Shown piece by piece: positions 1 through 8,594 of a stretch of DNA of 30,761 nt. Source of the DNA: Candidatus Poseidoniaceae archaeon (GTDB lineage: Archaea > Thermoplasmatota > Poseidoniia > Poseidoniales > Poseidoniaceae); NCBI GenBank assembly GCA_028822955.1, contig JAPKCL010000004.1:1-30761 (forward strand), in the 5' to 3' direction. Positions within the stretch are counted from its first letter, which is position 1, and each line of letters begins with the position of its first letter. The translations under genes were made by a program, and so were the position numbers. The notes below the pieces were generated by a model. It made no database searches. It saw only the letters and a list, made by a program, of their open reading frames with translations, and was not told where the DNA came from.

Positions 1-49
1 CGTCGTATTGTTTTGACCAGTCATAAACGTCCATTGAAATGGCAACCAG

Positions 50-838
50 GTGTACTTGGACTCCATGGCGATTGATGGCTCAAAAGACCACTATGGAATG
101 GCGGGCGATGTGTCAGTTCTGGAGATTGGCGAATATTGCGCTCACATGAACTTGACCCAAAACGGCCAAAGCGAACCATATGTGTCTGAAAAAGATTGCA
201 CTATGGTTGAAGAAGAATCCGAGCCAAGCGATCGTTTAGTAGCCATCGCTGAAGCGTTCATGGAATCAGATTTGACCGATGTACTCGAACAGTTTGGCCT
301 CAACATGGAAGACCGCCTTTCCGATGTAGCCCCTACTGAATTCCCATACAACGACGGCATGTGGGCTCCAATGTGGAGTAACGAACATGCAGCAATGGTT
401 GGCGTTGGCGTTTATGCAATGGACGAAAACGGTTCCTACACAATGGCTGGGCCAGTGACTCAAGGGTACAGCGACGATGCCCCAACAAAGGTCAGCGTTC
501 GTTACCTCACCGGTGTGCCTGCAAGCACAGCAGCTGAAGCAATGGAAAGTGCAAGCAGCATCACTGACATTGTCGATGCTGAAGACCACAATCTTGAAAC
601 AATTACAGAGGAACTTGAAGCAGCAGGTATCGATGTAAGTAACCTCACCTTGCCTCAATCCGACACTACTAATGGTACGGCGAATGGTGATGACTCTACA
701 CCTCCAACTGCTGAAGAATTAGCAGATGATGCTGGTTTGTTGCCGTTCCTCTCCCCGATTTCAATAGTTGCTGTTATCGCACTTGCCGGCGTTGTTGCTG
801 GAAGTCGTCGAGATGAAGACCAAGAAGTCGACGAGTGA
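50..838 (+). CDS. Membrane-anchored acidic protein of unknown function, 5' end uncertain
   Basis: I do not recognise the family. The product is about 262 residues, acidic and poor in lysine, with a single hydrophobic C-terminal segment (about residues 233-251) followed by SRRDEDQ. This looks like an extracytoplasmic domain held by a C-terminal membrane anchor. Such a protein should begin with a signal peptide, but none follows the GTG at 50, the first start codon after an in-frame stop. Upstream the same frame reads plausibly (PVINVH, then NGNQV) but contains TGA at 14-16 and 35-37. The true N-terminus may therefore lie upstream and be disrupted, or be joined through a frameshift, or the GTG may be genuine. 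The stop is 36 bases before the next gene's likely ATG, so the two are probably co-transcribed. The reading frame is convincing; start and function are not. Confidence 0.6.
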   Translation: MYLDSMAIDGSKDHYGMAGDVSVLEIGEYCAHMNLTQNGQSEPYVSEKDCTMVEEESEPSDRLVAIAEAFMESDLTDVLEQFGLNMEDRLSDVAPTEFPYNDGMWAPMWSNEHAAMVGVGVYAMDENGSYTMAGPVTQGYSDDAPTKVSVRYLTGVPASTAAEAMESASSITDIVDAEDHNLETITEELEAAGIDVSNLTLPQSDTTNGTANGDDSTPPTAEELADDAGLLPFLSPISIVAVIALAGVVAGSRRDEDQEVDE

Positions 839-874
839 TTGAACACTCAAGTACGGGTGGCTGGTGGGCAAAAT

Positions 875-1741
875 ATGGCCCTAAGACCCTCTCACAGCCG
901 TGTCGGTGATGGATTACGGGTAACTGGCACTGTTTTGATTGCCATACACCTGGTACTCTCTGCTTGGCTTGTTATTCAATTTGAAGGCCAGTACACTGAA
1001 GGTCAACCTGCACCAACCAAAATTAAGGCGTTGGTCGCTATCGATAAAGAACAAACACTTATCGATGTCGAAATGGAGAATTCGACTTCGTTTTTATTGT
1101 ATATGCTCTTCCGTGATTATGATGAACCAGCCAATTCTTCCCAGCAAACTTCGGACGATTCTTCATCGGATGATTCCAAGAAGTCTTCTTCAAAGGCAGA
1201 ACAGAAGGATGATGTTGAGTGGTTAAAAATTGGACGTCAAGCGACGCTGGTATCCTTGGTTCTTCTCTGTTTAAGCGAATGCTTACTCATTGCTGGAATT
1301 CCATTCAGAGCCACTCTTCGTGCCGTGCTCATGTTTGGAGTTGTAGCGTGTTTCCTCTTCCTTCCTGCAGCCTATGTCATGGACTTAACGGGGGGGGATG
1401 ATGGCGATGACGGTGATGAAAAGGATTCGATCGCAGGTGAAACCTTCGTTGCCCAAACCGAGCAAGGCGCCATGGCGCACGAAAAATCAAGTGTCGAAAG
1501 TTCTCTTCTCATGACCGGAATACGTTTGGAACTGATGTTCAGTGGGTATGACTTAGGTTTAGTCGAACCGAGTAATTACTCCGCTGTCCGTTCAGAGCCA
1601 CCGGGTGAAAATGATACAGATGCCCGCTCATATGTCGAATTTAATTCGAAGTTGGATTTGAAGTTCGGCAAGAACCTCCCCTCGTTATTCTTTATCCCAC
1701 TTCTGTGGTTTTTATTCCCAGCAAAACCAAGAGATAAATAG
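875..1741 (+). CDS. Four-helix membrane protein of unknown function
   Basis: This is an unrecognised membrane protein of 288 residues. Hydrophobic segments lie at about residues 16-36, 121-143, 147-168 and 268-282. A Ser/Asp/Lys-rich low-complexity stretch (about 88-113) separates the first two, and an acidic Gly/Asp loop (about 172-185) follows the third. The ATG at 875 is chosen because GGTGG at 863-867, an archaeal Shine-Dalgarno match, sits just upstream. The frame is also open from a TTG directly after the preceding stop at 838, which would add 12 residues. Same strand and close spacing suggest an operon with the upstream anchored protein, and the two may act together at the membrane. 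Function is unknown. Confidence 0.65.
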   Translation: MALRPSHSRVGDGLRVTGTVLIAIHLVLSAWLVIQFEGQYTEGQPAPTKIKALVAIDKEQTLIDVEMENSTSFLLYMLFRDYDEPANSSQQTSDDSSSDDSKKSSSKAEQKDDVEWLKIGRQATLVSLVLLCLSECLLIAGIPFRATLRAVLMFGVVACFLFLPAAYVMDLTGGDDGDDGDEKDSIAGETFVAQTEQGAMAHEKSSVESSLLMTGIRLELMFSGYDLGLVEPSNYSAVRSEPPGENDTDARSYVEFNSKLDLKFGKNLPSLFFIPLLWFLFPAKPRDK

Positions 1742-1791
1742 AAAAAGTACGCCCAACTTACTGAGCAAAAGTGATTGACTGAAAGGTTGAA

Positions 1792-1917
1792 TCATGTGCG
1801 ATGATGAATAAAGACTGTCCCGCAGACTTTGCACCATACTTTGGTTCCGTCTTTGCGCGGAATTGCTCCAGCGATGTCGATTTTTACGCCGCATACGCAA
1901 GCAACGATGTTCTCCAT
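1792..1917 (-). CDS. 41-residue zinc-ribbon protein
   Basis: A short ORF reads MENIVACVCGVK at the start and WCKVCGTVFIHHRT at the end. It has two CxC/CxxC-type knuckles (CVCG at residues 7-10 and CKVCG at 29-33) about 20 residues apart, the spacing of a rubredoxin-like zinc ribbon. It lies 38 bases downstream of the Trm5-type gene on the same strand and is likely co-transcribed with it. The ATG is at 1915-1917 and the TGA ends at 1792. Zinc ribbons this small can bind RNA or protein, but nothing here shows the partner. The paired cysteine knuckles support a real gene; function is unknown. Confidence 0.6.
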   Translation of the reverse strand: MENIVACVCGVKIDIAGAIPRKDGTKVWCKVCGTVFIHHRT

Positions 1918-1955
1918 GATTGACCCGAAGCAGTTCCGCTTGATGAACTCAACGC

Positions 1956-3074
1956 TCAGGCAGACAGGTTCAACCAGGCTTCAAAACACATGAAACTCTT
2001 CGTTGTGGAAAAGCCTTTGACCTCTTTGAAAGAAAATTTTTCCACCGTTCCATTTGCCGAGGAAATCGCAAGATGTATCGCTGCTTCGTTTTCATGAGAC
2101 TCCGCGCGCTCAACGATTGCCCAGCCACGCAATACTGTGGTTTGATTACGTTTTAGCAAAGGCAAAAGTGCTTCAATATGCTCAATACTGTGATGAGGTA
2201 GATTGACTAAAAGCAAATCTGCCTGGTGTATGTTTTGAGCATTCTTCGCCCAATCAAGAGCATCGCGACAATGGAGTTCAGCTGGATAGAAGGCTTGGGG
2301 CGAGTTCCCTGCTTCATCTTTACAGCGTGAAACCAAGGAGTTGAGGTTGAGTGTGAGTAATTCGGCAGCATCGGGGTTGAGATCTCCGACCATGTAACCC
2401 TGTAAGAGGCCAGGTTCGTTGAGCAACGCACCCATGCTTGGGCCGACACCTGCATATGGGTCACATACCACCAGTGAACGACCGAGTTCTCTTCGCAAGT
2501 GTTTAGCAGAAGCGAGCGTTTCGGTTCTTTCGTTGGATAAACGCGCTGAAAAATAGACTTTCGAAGGGTCAACCCAAAGCAAATAACCATTTTCACGGAT
2601 ACGAGTACGCGTCTCAACAGTGCCATCACGGCTCGCAAGAGGATGGAGTTCACGTACTCGGAACTCGCCTTTAACACCCATATCTGCACAAACGAGTCGG
2701 ATGTTTGGCAGTTGAGTAAGCATAGCGTCAGCGATTAATTCCCCATAATCCCAGACAACTTCTTCAATTTTTACGATGAGGACGTCGCCTTGAATTTCAT
2801 ACGAACGAGGCCAATCTTCGCGGTGTGCATTCGCCAATTCTTCATCGACATGGTCAAGCCAATGCGTCGGTCCTTTCGGCTGAATCTCAATTTCGAGATG
2901 AGGATTACTTTCCCATACTTTATCTGATTCTGCAGGTGCTGAATCATTGAGTGGGAGGGCGTTTCTTCCATCTGCAAGACGTGTGACTCCAGCCTCATTA
3001 CTGGACCAATTATGCGTGCGGCACATGTCCAACCAGAGTTGGGTTTGCGCGCTCGGCACACTCAAATGACGCAT
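1956..3074 (-). CDS. trm5: tRNA (guanine-N1)-methyltransferase, Trm5/Taw2 family
   Basis: This is a class I SAM-dependent methyltransferase of the Met-10+/Trm5 family, which methylates N1 of G37 beside the tRNA anticodon; the related Taw2 transfers an aminocarboxypropyl group in wyosine synthesis. Family marks run in order. They are the EIQGDVLIVKI strand (about 93-103), the RENGYLLWVDPSKVYFSARL signature (160-179) followed by NER, the SAM loop CDPYAGVGP (204-212), the acidic ribose-binding GDLNPDAAELL (230-240) and the NLPHHS catalytic motif (291-296). The length of 372 residues is normal. The residues after NLP differ from those I expect in some relatives, so Trm5 versus Taw2 activity is not certain. 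Its ATG overlaps the first possible ATG of the divergent dphB; an alternative start is Met17. Confidence 0.88.
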   Translation of the reverse strand: MRHLSVPSAQTQLWLDMCRTHNWSSNEAGVTRLADGRNALPLNDSAPAESDKVWESNPHLEIEIQPKGPTHWLDHVDEELANAHREDWPRSYEIQGDVLIVKIEEVVWDYGELIADAMLTQLPNIRLVCADMGVKGEFRVRELHPLASRDGTVETRTRIRENGYLLWVDPSKVYFSARLSNERTETLASAKHLRRELGRSLVVCDPYAGVGPSMGALLNEPGLLQGYMVGDLNPDAAELLTLNLNSLVSRCKDEAGNSPQAFYPAELHCRDALDWAKNAQNIHQADLLLVNLPHHSIEHIEALLPLLKRNQTTVLRGWAIVERAESHENEAAIHLAISSANGTVEKFSFKEVKGFSTTKSFMCFEAWLNLSA

Positions 3075-3111
3075 GACACTCGCTCAATCCAAGCGAGCAC
3101 GGGGTTTGAGC

Positions 3112-4005
3112 ATGGCGGAAGATTCTACACAATCGAGAACACTCCCCGAAACGGGTTTACTGTTGATTGGAATGGGGCCGGGAACCGTTGCTGGGATGAC
3201 TCTTGAAGCACTTGAGGCTGCAAAAAAGGCCACACACCGCCGCTATGAAGCATACACTGCACTCTGGCCAAAATCCGAACTCGACGCTCTCGAAGAAAAG
3301 ATTGGTAGCATTGAACGGGTCATGCGCCCCGAGGTCGAGCAACCTGACGAATTGTTTACTCTTGCCAAAACTTCTCTTGTGGCTTTACTGGTCGTCGGTG
3401 ACCCGTTACAAGCAACAACGCACGTGGACCTTCAACTTCAAGCAGAAGAGGCTGGTATCGAATGCCTCGTATTCCATGGAGTTTCAATAACAACCATCGT
3501 TACCGGGGCTATCGGTTTGTCGAATTATCGATTTGGAAGACAAACCACGCTTACCTATCCTTACGGTGGATGGGTTGCTACGTCGCCATTGGAAGTTCTA
3601 GCAGCCAATCGATTCCGTAATCTGCATACTGTTGCTCTCCTCGACTTGGATCCGACCGGAGAAGGCACTGGCGACCAGCGTCCAATGATGCCTTCTGATG
3701 CTGTCAAATCACTCAAACTCATGTGGCCGAAGTTACAAAACGAATTGGTGGAAATGCCTCCCTCGGACGATTCCCCGCTTCAATCACTTCGACATACCAT
3801 GTGCGAGCAGTATATTGCGCAAGGAATTGAAGACCTTGCCGTGGTGTTATGTGCAGACATGGGGACTGATGAACAACGAATTGTATCTACAACCGTAGGA
3901 GAACTGAGTTCAATTCGTGGTGGGCGTTTGAATTGTCTTGTATTTCCTGCAAGCGTGAGTGAGGTTGAAGAGAAAGCACTCCTTCGTTGGAGTAACGGTG
4001 AGTGA
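3112..4005 (+). CDS. dphB: Diphthine synthase (diphthamide biosynthesis methyltransferase)
   Basis: DphB uses SAM to methylate the modified histidine of elongation factor 2, a step in diphthamide synthesis found in archaea and eukaryotes. Signatures are LLIGMGPGT near the N-terminus, LLVVGDPLQATTHVDL (the SAM-binding GDPL.AT.H), the FGRQTTLTYP block and a LLDLDPTGEG segment. The family normally starts only a few residues before the first strand. I therefore favour ATG 3112, preceded by GGGG at 3101-3104, giving 297 residues. The frame is open from ATG 3073, which would add 13 residues and overlap the divergent trm5 start by two bases. The stop lies just before the symporter ATG, and GGTGA in the last codons serves as that gene's ribosome site, so the two are co-transcribed. 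Confidence 0.93.
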   Translation: MAEDSTQSRTLPETGLLLIGMGPGTVAGMTLEALEAAKKATHRRYEAYTALWPKSELDALEEKIGSIERVMRPEVEQPDELFTLAKTSLVALLVVGDPLQATTHVDLQLQAEEAGIECLVFHGVSITTIVTGAIGLSNYRFGRQTTLTYPYGGWVATSPLEVLAANRFRNLHTVALLDLDPTGEGTGDQRPMMPSDAVKSLKLMWPKLQNELVEMPPSDDSPLQSLRHTMCEQYIAQGIEDLAVVLCADMGTDEQRIVSTTVGELSSIRGGRLNCLVFPASVSEVEEKALLRWSNGE

Positions 4006-4010
4006 TTTTA

Positions 4011-6101
4011 ATGGACGATAGTGTACTTCTCTTAGGCTCATTCTTGTTGTTTATGCTCTTTTTTGCAGGTGTTGGACTTGCATCGATGCGCGTCAAAGAA
4101 GACACAACTGACGATTACCTTGTTGCTGGGAGGGGGATGCATCCGGCTTTAGCTGCATTGTCGGCCGTAAGTACCTGGAACTCGGGCTACATGTTCATCG
4201 GGTTTATCGGGTTCATTTTCATAAACGGGTATTCTGCCATCTGGATTGCAGTGGTCTCGACGATTGGCCAACTTGTGGCTTGGGTATGGCTCTACAAATA
4301 CATTCAGAAGCAAGGGGAAGAACGGGGCATTCGCTCACTGTCATCCCTTGTATCGAACACTACGGGGTCGCCAGAAGCAAAAGTTGCCGCCATACTTTCC
4401 GTTATTTTCCTCTCCATCTATGCTGCTGCACAACTGACTGCGGGCGGTGTGGCCCTCGAAGTTATGCTCGACTGGGCCCCAACCATTGGGATTCTCATTG
4501 GTTTCGTTCTTGTTGTTGCATACTGTTACGCTGGTGGAATTCGTGCTTCAATTTGGACAGATGCGGCTCAGTCATGCGTCATGATTGTTGGCTCTGCAAT
4601 CTTATGTTACGTGGCAATAAAGGGCTCCGGTGGCTTTTCTGGACTTCATAGTCAGTTGGAAACTATCGATCCGAACATGACCAACTTATTCCCTTCAGGG
4701 CTGAAGTTCGGCGCCACACTTTGGATCGCTGCATTCTTCCTCGGTGGACTTGGTGTCGCTGGCCAGCCACAAGTGGTTTCTCGTGTCATGACGCTAAAAG
4801 ACGACAAGGCTCGTAAACAGGCAATGGTCTGGTTTTTCGTTTGGCAAACACCCTTCATCATCATCATGTTCCTCATCGGTCTGGCTTGCAGGGTTTTGCT
4901 ACCAGAACTCGGAGCGGGTGGGGCTGAAACGGGATTGCCTAAACTTGCCATGGATAAATTGAGTCCTTTCCTTGGTGGATTGATTCTTGCTTCTATTTTT
5001 GCTGCTACAATGTCGACGGCTGACAGTCAAGTTCTTGCATGTACTGCAGCAATAACCGATGACATAAGACCCGAGTGGAGCCAAGACCATAAGACGACAA
5101 AGAAAGTCACCTTAGTCGTTGCAGCCTTTGCCACAATAATCTCACTCGTGGGTCAACAATTCCCCGGTTTCGGGGATTCTGTCTTTGCCTTGGTGGTTCT
5201 GGCCGTGTATGGCCTTGGTGCTATCTTTGTGCCACTGCTCTTGGTAAGAATGACGGGTTATGAGCCTGATTCAAAACACGCGATTGCCATGATGATGTCG
5301 GCCATGATTGGTGTCGTTGTTTGGACATTGCTCGGTTATGGCAGTGAAGTCTTTCCATCAGTGCCGGGAATGGCTGCTGCCTTTGCAACCCACTTCGGAT
5401 TCTGTTGGTTTAGAAGCGAATCACCTGACAATCCATTTGGCCGATATGCAATTCCTGCTCAGAAAACACTTGGCATCGGTGCAGCAATTACGCTTCTGCT
5501 TGCAGCAAGTGTGGAGACTTCCTACTACGCCTTCGCTCCCGATGCTTCTGAATCATCCAGCGCTCCGGGAAGCTACAATGTGACTGGGAACTTCCGTACA
5601 TTGGAGCTTGATAACGGTGGAGAATACATAGTCGACGGTGATACTTTTTCACTGAATTTGTCAACTGATTCATTAAACGATAATTCATTGAACATCGTCG
5701 GAGCTAAAATTTCAATGTCGTATTCCGAAGATGAAAGCAGTGCTGGTTTTGGATGTCTTGCGCCGGGCGCGTCGGATACCGAGTCCGATACCATCACTGG
5801 TATGTTGATGCACGATGAATTCAGTGGTTCTGAAAGCGGACAAAATCAGGAAGGCGCACCTGCCTCTCATGAAACACTGGTCGAATGGTATAATGCTTCG
5901 ATGATTGGTGAAGTGTCCAATGTAACAAAAGCCGATATTATGGCTGGACTCGATTCAAACGGTGCTGGTCTTGGCGATTATTCAATAGATATTTCAGTTG
6001 ACGTGGCTACTGGTAGTGGAGCTGGATGTCAACATACAGATGATGGTGAAAACGTCGATTACACGATTGAAGTCATCATACTGGAATATGTCATTACCTA
6101 A
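4011..6101 (+). CDS. Sodium/solute symporter (SSS family) with C-terminal extracytoplasmic domain
   Basis: This is a secondary transporter of the SSS/PutP family that takes up a small organic solute with Na+. Family features include DDYLVAGRGM after the first helix, the SAVSTWNSGYMF segment, YAGGIRASIWTD and the ATMSTADSQVL sodium-site region. About 13 hydrophobic helices fill residues 1-510. The substrate cannot be read from sequence. Unusually, about 185 residues follow the last helix (TLGIGAAITLLLAASVET). They are rich in Ser, Asp and Gly, carry two cysteines that could form a disulfide, and are probably outside the cell. The ATG at 4011 is preferred because GGTGA (3997-4001) lies 9 bases upstream; GTG 4002 is an alternative. 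It ends one base before the convergent gene. Confidence 0.9.
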   Translation: MDDSVLLLGSFLLFMLFFAGVGLASMRVKEDTTDDYLVAGRGMHPALAALSAVSTWNSGYMFIGFIGFIFINGYSAIWIAVVSTIGQLVAWVWLYKYIQKQGEERGIRSLSSLVSNTTGSPEAKVAAILSVIFLSIYAAAQLTAGGVALEVMLDWAPTIGILIGFVLVVAYCYAGGIRASIWTDAAQSCVMIVGSAILCYVAIKGSGGFSGLHSQLETIDPNMTNLFPSGLKFGATLWIAAFFLGGLGVAGQPQVVSRVMTLKDDKARKQAMVWFFVWQTPFIIIMFLIGLACRVLLPELGAGGAETGLPKLAMDKLSPFLGGLILASIFAATMSTADSQVLACTAAITDDIRPEWSQDHKTTKKVTLVVAAFATIISLVGQQFPGFGDSVFALVVLAVYGLGAIFVPLLLVRMTGYEPDSKHAIAMMMSAMIGVVVWTLLGYGSEVFPSVPGMAAAFATHFGFCWFRSESPDNPFGRYAIPAQKTLGIGAAITLLLAASVETSYYAFAPDASESSSAPGSYNVTGNFRTLELDNGGEYIVDGDTFSLNLSTDSLNDNSLNIVGAKISMSYSEDESSAGFGCLAPGASDTESDTITGMLMHDEFSGSESGQNQEGAPASHETLVEWYNASMIGEVSNVTKADIMAGLDSNGAGLGDYSIDISVDVATGSGAGCQHTDDGENVDYTIEVIILEYVIT

Positions 6102-6102
6102 G

Positions 6103-6948
6103 TCAAAGCGTGAAGCGTTGACCTTGATGGGCAACCCCCCAACCTTGTTTGCTTACTTGCCTCATTTGCTCACCGCCTTGATTGTACAACGGGTTGGTAT
6201 GGTTAAGGTGGGTGAACAAGATTTCTGGGTCGCCGTCTTTTTTATCACCAAGCATCTTGAGAGTTTGCAGCACCGGTGGATGAGGGACATGCGCTTGATT
6301 ACGTCCGCCGAGTTCATCCTCTGACCAAAAAGTTCCATCAATCAATGCAATATCCACATTCATCTTTGACAACCACTCTCGAATTGAAGTACTGTTGTGA
6401 ACGGCAAGAGTCTCGTCCCACGTATCGTGATCTGGGAGAAAGAGCAGTGATTTGTTTGGCCCTCGTATGATGAACGCATGCATATCGGAAAGTTCGTCAC
6501 GGTGAGGTATTCGAACAGGTTCGATTTTGAGACTGCCTTGGTTGTAAAGGGCACTTCCAACGGCAAAGGTTTGAATTTCGAAAACGCCTTGTTGAACCAT
6601 CAAATTCCATTGCGGTGTTTGGTCGACCAGATGATACATTTCTTCGGAAACATGCAGATGAATACCTTGCGCTGATAGTGTTTCACGGCCGAAAAGCCCA
6701 AGTCCGTCGACATGTCCAAAATGGGCGTGTGTGAGTAAAAGATGGTCAACATGAGTTTGTCCCCAGAGCGTAAATTGATCTCCGAGGTGACGAGTTGCTT
6801 CGACGAGGATGTTGGTTCCTTCCTCACTGTGTATTCCCAACGATACTGGGTAGTGTTGTTCAGTTAAATTGGCGCAACAGGGACGGAGACACCCTGGTTG
6901 TGGGTGGCCTCCGTCCTGTGCAATACCGAGCACCGTGACCTCGACCAT
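6103..6948 (-). CDS. PqqB-like metallo-beta-lactamase-fold hydrolase
   Basis: This 281-residue protein has the metallo-beta-lactamase fold in its PqqB-like branch. The start VLGIAQDGG (6-14) with clustered cysteines C20, C24 and C25 is typical of PqqB. The metal-binding motif THAHFGHVDG (73-82) gives H74, H76 and H79. Further pieces are FLPDHDTWDETL and a late TFWSEDE segment followed by FTHLNHTNP. In bacteria PqqB is an iron enzyme of pyrroloquinoline quinone synthesis, but no pqq genes are visible here, so PQQ synthesis should not be assumed. It lies 42 bases downstream of the AAA+ ATPase gene on the same strand and is probably in its operon. No clear ribosome site precedes the ATG. Confidence 0.82.
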   Translation of the reverse strand: MVEVTVLGIAQDGGHPQPGCLRPCCANLTEQHYPVSLGIHSEEGTNILVEATRHLGDQFTLWGQTHVDHLLLTHAHFGHVDGLGLFGRETLSAQGIHLHVSEEMYHLVDQTPQWNLMVQQGVFEIQTFAVGSALYNQGSLKIEPVRIPHRDELSDMHAFIIRGPNKSLLFLPDHDTWDETLAVHNSTSIREWLSKMNVDIALIDGTFWSEDELGGRNQAHVPHPPVLQTLKMLGDKKDGDPEILFTHLNHTNPLYNQGGEQMRQVSKQGWGVAHQGQRFTL

Positions 6949-6990
6949 GTGAAGGCCAAGGAAGCGTATATCATCAATCCATCAGTTCAT

Positions 6991-8448
6991 TCACTGGACG
7001 TAAACATCTGCCTTCGGTTTAGCTTGTGGAGGGGCGTAAGGTGCAACTCTGTAAGCAAGTCCTCGGCGTTCCATGACGTCTTTGAGAGATGCGAGTAAGT
7101 GTTCTTTACCAATCTTGGTTTTATCTTGACTCAAGGCCAAAATGAGACTGTCCTGAACAATGGCTCGAATCCAAGCTCCGGTCAACCCTTCAGTTGACTT
7201 TGCCAATTTTTCCTTGACTTCAAGGGTCACGTTTCGAGCGATGTCGAGCTTTTGCAAGAGGTGATGGAAGATGTGGAAGCGTTGGTCCTTTCCGGGCAAT
7301 CCAACTTCGATGATTCGGTCGAAACGCCCTGGGCGGTCAGCAATTGCGGGGTCGATTTTGTTGGAGTGGTTCGTTGTTGCAAGTGTAATCACGCCGTGAT
7401 TTGGAACAATACCATCCATGGATTGCAAAAATTCGCCCAAGAGCGGGTGGTCGGATGCTCGACGGTCAAGAGCCCCTGCAGTATCGATGTCTTCGATAAT
7501 GAGGAGGGTCGGAGAGAGTTTTCGTGCCATTTGAAAGCAAGACTTGATGTCATTACGACCGGTTATCATCTCGGCAGAAATCAGGATACAGGTGATGTCT
7601 GAATGAGCCGCAAGCCACTTGGCAATCATGGTCTTTCCAGTACCTGGTGGGCCTGCAAGAATTACGCCGCGTGAATTTGGAACGCCGCATTCACGAAGTT
7701 TTGGCATGGCTTTTTGAAAACCAATGATATCTTTCCACAATGCTTCTTTAACGGTTTCATCCCAAGCAATCAATTCATCGATGTCTTTGTCCCGAGTAAT
7801 GAAATTATAGCGCAAATCAAAGAATGCACCCTTGAGAATGCCGCACTCATAGAAGTCAGATTCAACATGCCCAATAAGTTGGTCCGCTTCTTTACCGTGG
7901 ACAAGGACTGTTAAATCTGCAGGCGTGTAAACTGAAAAGCGCTGGTCGCCATCGTGGTCGACAGTTGAAACGGTCACGATTTGATGTTTTGCTTCAGTTT
8001 TTGACTGATAGAACCGCGTACCTACGGCAAGAAAGCGGACACGGTTTTCTTCCTGTACCTCAATCGTTTCATACATGGCGGCTCGGATTTTACCCTGGTC
8101 AACCATGAATTCGTCAACTACGTCGTATTCTTCTTGGAGATACTTGTCAAAATGGAGTTTCATAAAAACGCCCAATTTACCACTCCAATAGCGCGAATCT
8201 CGCTTGTGTTTTGGACCAATGAAACTGTTCATGAGTTGTTCAACAAGTGGCAGTTGTGGTGCTTTTTTCTCGGCAGCGAGAACTGCCTTCTTTGCGTCAT
8301 GATATTGTTTCATATCAATAGAAACTGGGCCCATTGGAGTTTGGATTTCCAAGACGGTGGAGGTTGATTGAGTAGTTTCGGGTTCAAGCTCCTTTTCATA
8401 ATGGCGTTCAAGGGTCATTTCTTCTTCATTGGCAAATTCATCTGACAT
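6991..8448 (-). CDS. AAA+ ATPase (Bcs1/proteasomal-ATPase-like single AAA module)
   Basis: This is an ATP-driven remodelling protein with one AAA module. Walker A GPPGTGKT is at 266-273, Walker B LLIIEDID at 315-322 and sensor 1 TTN at 358-360. The second region of homology, with arginine-finger residues in DRPGRFDR, is at 371-378, and a helical lid follows. The first roughly 250 residues hold an uncharacterised domain that should define substrate or location. The start Met at 8446-8448 is preferred because AGAGG lies just upstream on the coding strand. The frame is open to 8532, which would add 28 residues. No transmembrane segment is evident, unlike mitochondrial Bcs1. It is divergent from the 584-residue unknown protein across about 146 bases, and the PqqB-like gene follows. 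Substrate unknown. Confidence 0.88.
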   Translation of the reverse strand: MSDEFANEEEMTLERHYEKELEPETTQSTSTVLEIQTPMGPVSIDMKQYHDAKKAVLAAEKKAPQLPLVEQLMNSFIGPKHKRDSRYWSGKLGVFMKLHFDKYLQEEYDVVDEFMVDQGKIRAAMYETIEVQEENRVRFLAVGTRFYQSKTEAKHQIVTVSTVDHDGDQRFSVYTPADLTVLVHGKEADQLIGHVESDFYECGILKGAFFDLRYNFITRDKDIDELIAWDETVKEALWKDIIGFQKAMPKLRECGVPNSRGVILAGPPGTGKTMIAKWLAAHSDITCILISAEMITGRNDIKSCFQMARKLSPTLLIIEDIDTAGALDRRASDHPLLGEFLQSMDGIVPNHGVITLATTNHSNKIDPAIADRPGRFDRIIEVGLPGKDQRFHIFHHLLQKLDIARNVTLEVKEKLAKSTEGLTGAWIRAIVQDSLILALSQDKTKIGKEHLLASLKDVMERRGLAYRVAPYAPPQAKPKADVYVQ

Positions 8449-8535
8449 ACTTATTCCTCTTTTGGGCATTAAGGGCTCTCGGTTTTTATCAAACCAAAGG
8501 CTTCTTTTCCGCTCCATTCTTTCACCTGTCAACAG

Positions 8536-8542
8536 TATTTAA
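8536..8542 (+). promoter_or_regulatory. Candidate TATA box for the gene at 8595
   Basis: TATTTAA, in the intergenic region between the divergent AAA+ gene and the 584-residue gene, matches an archaeal box A. A start site about 25 bases downstream would leave a leader of about 30 bases containing AGGTG and GAGGGG before the ATG. This is inferred from motif and position only. Confidence 0.4.
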
Positions 8543-8594
8543 GGCGCGAAGGAATCAAACGAGAGGGGCTTTTGGGCAGGTGTGAGGGGAATGT

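Noticed and set aside
6103..6948. Assignment as a PQQ biosynthesis gene (pqqB)
   Set aside because: Only fold and motif resemblance is visible; no other pqq gene is present, so the specific symbol is not justified.
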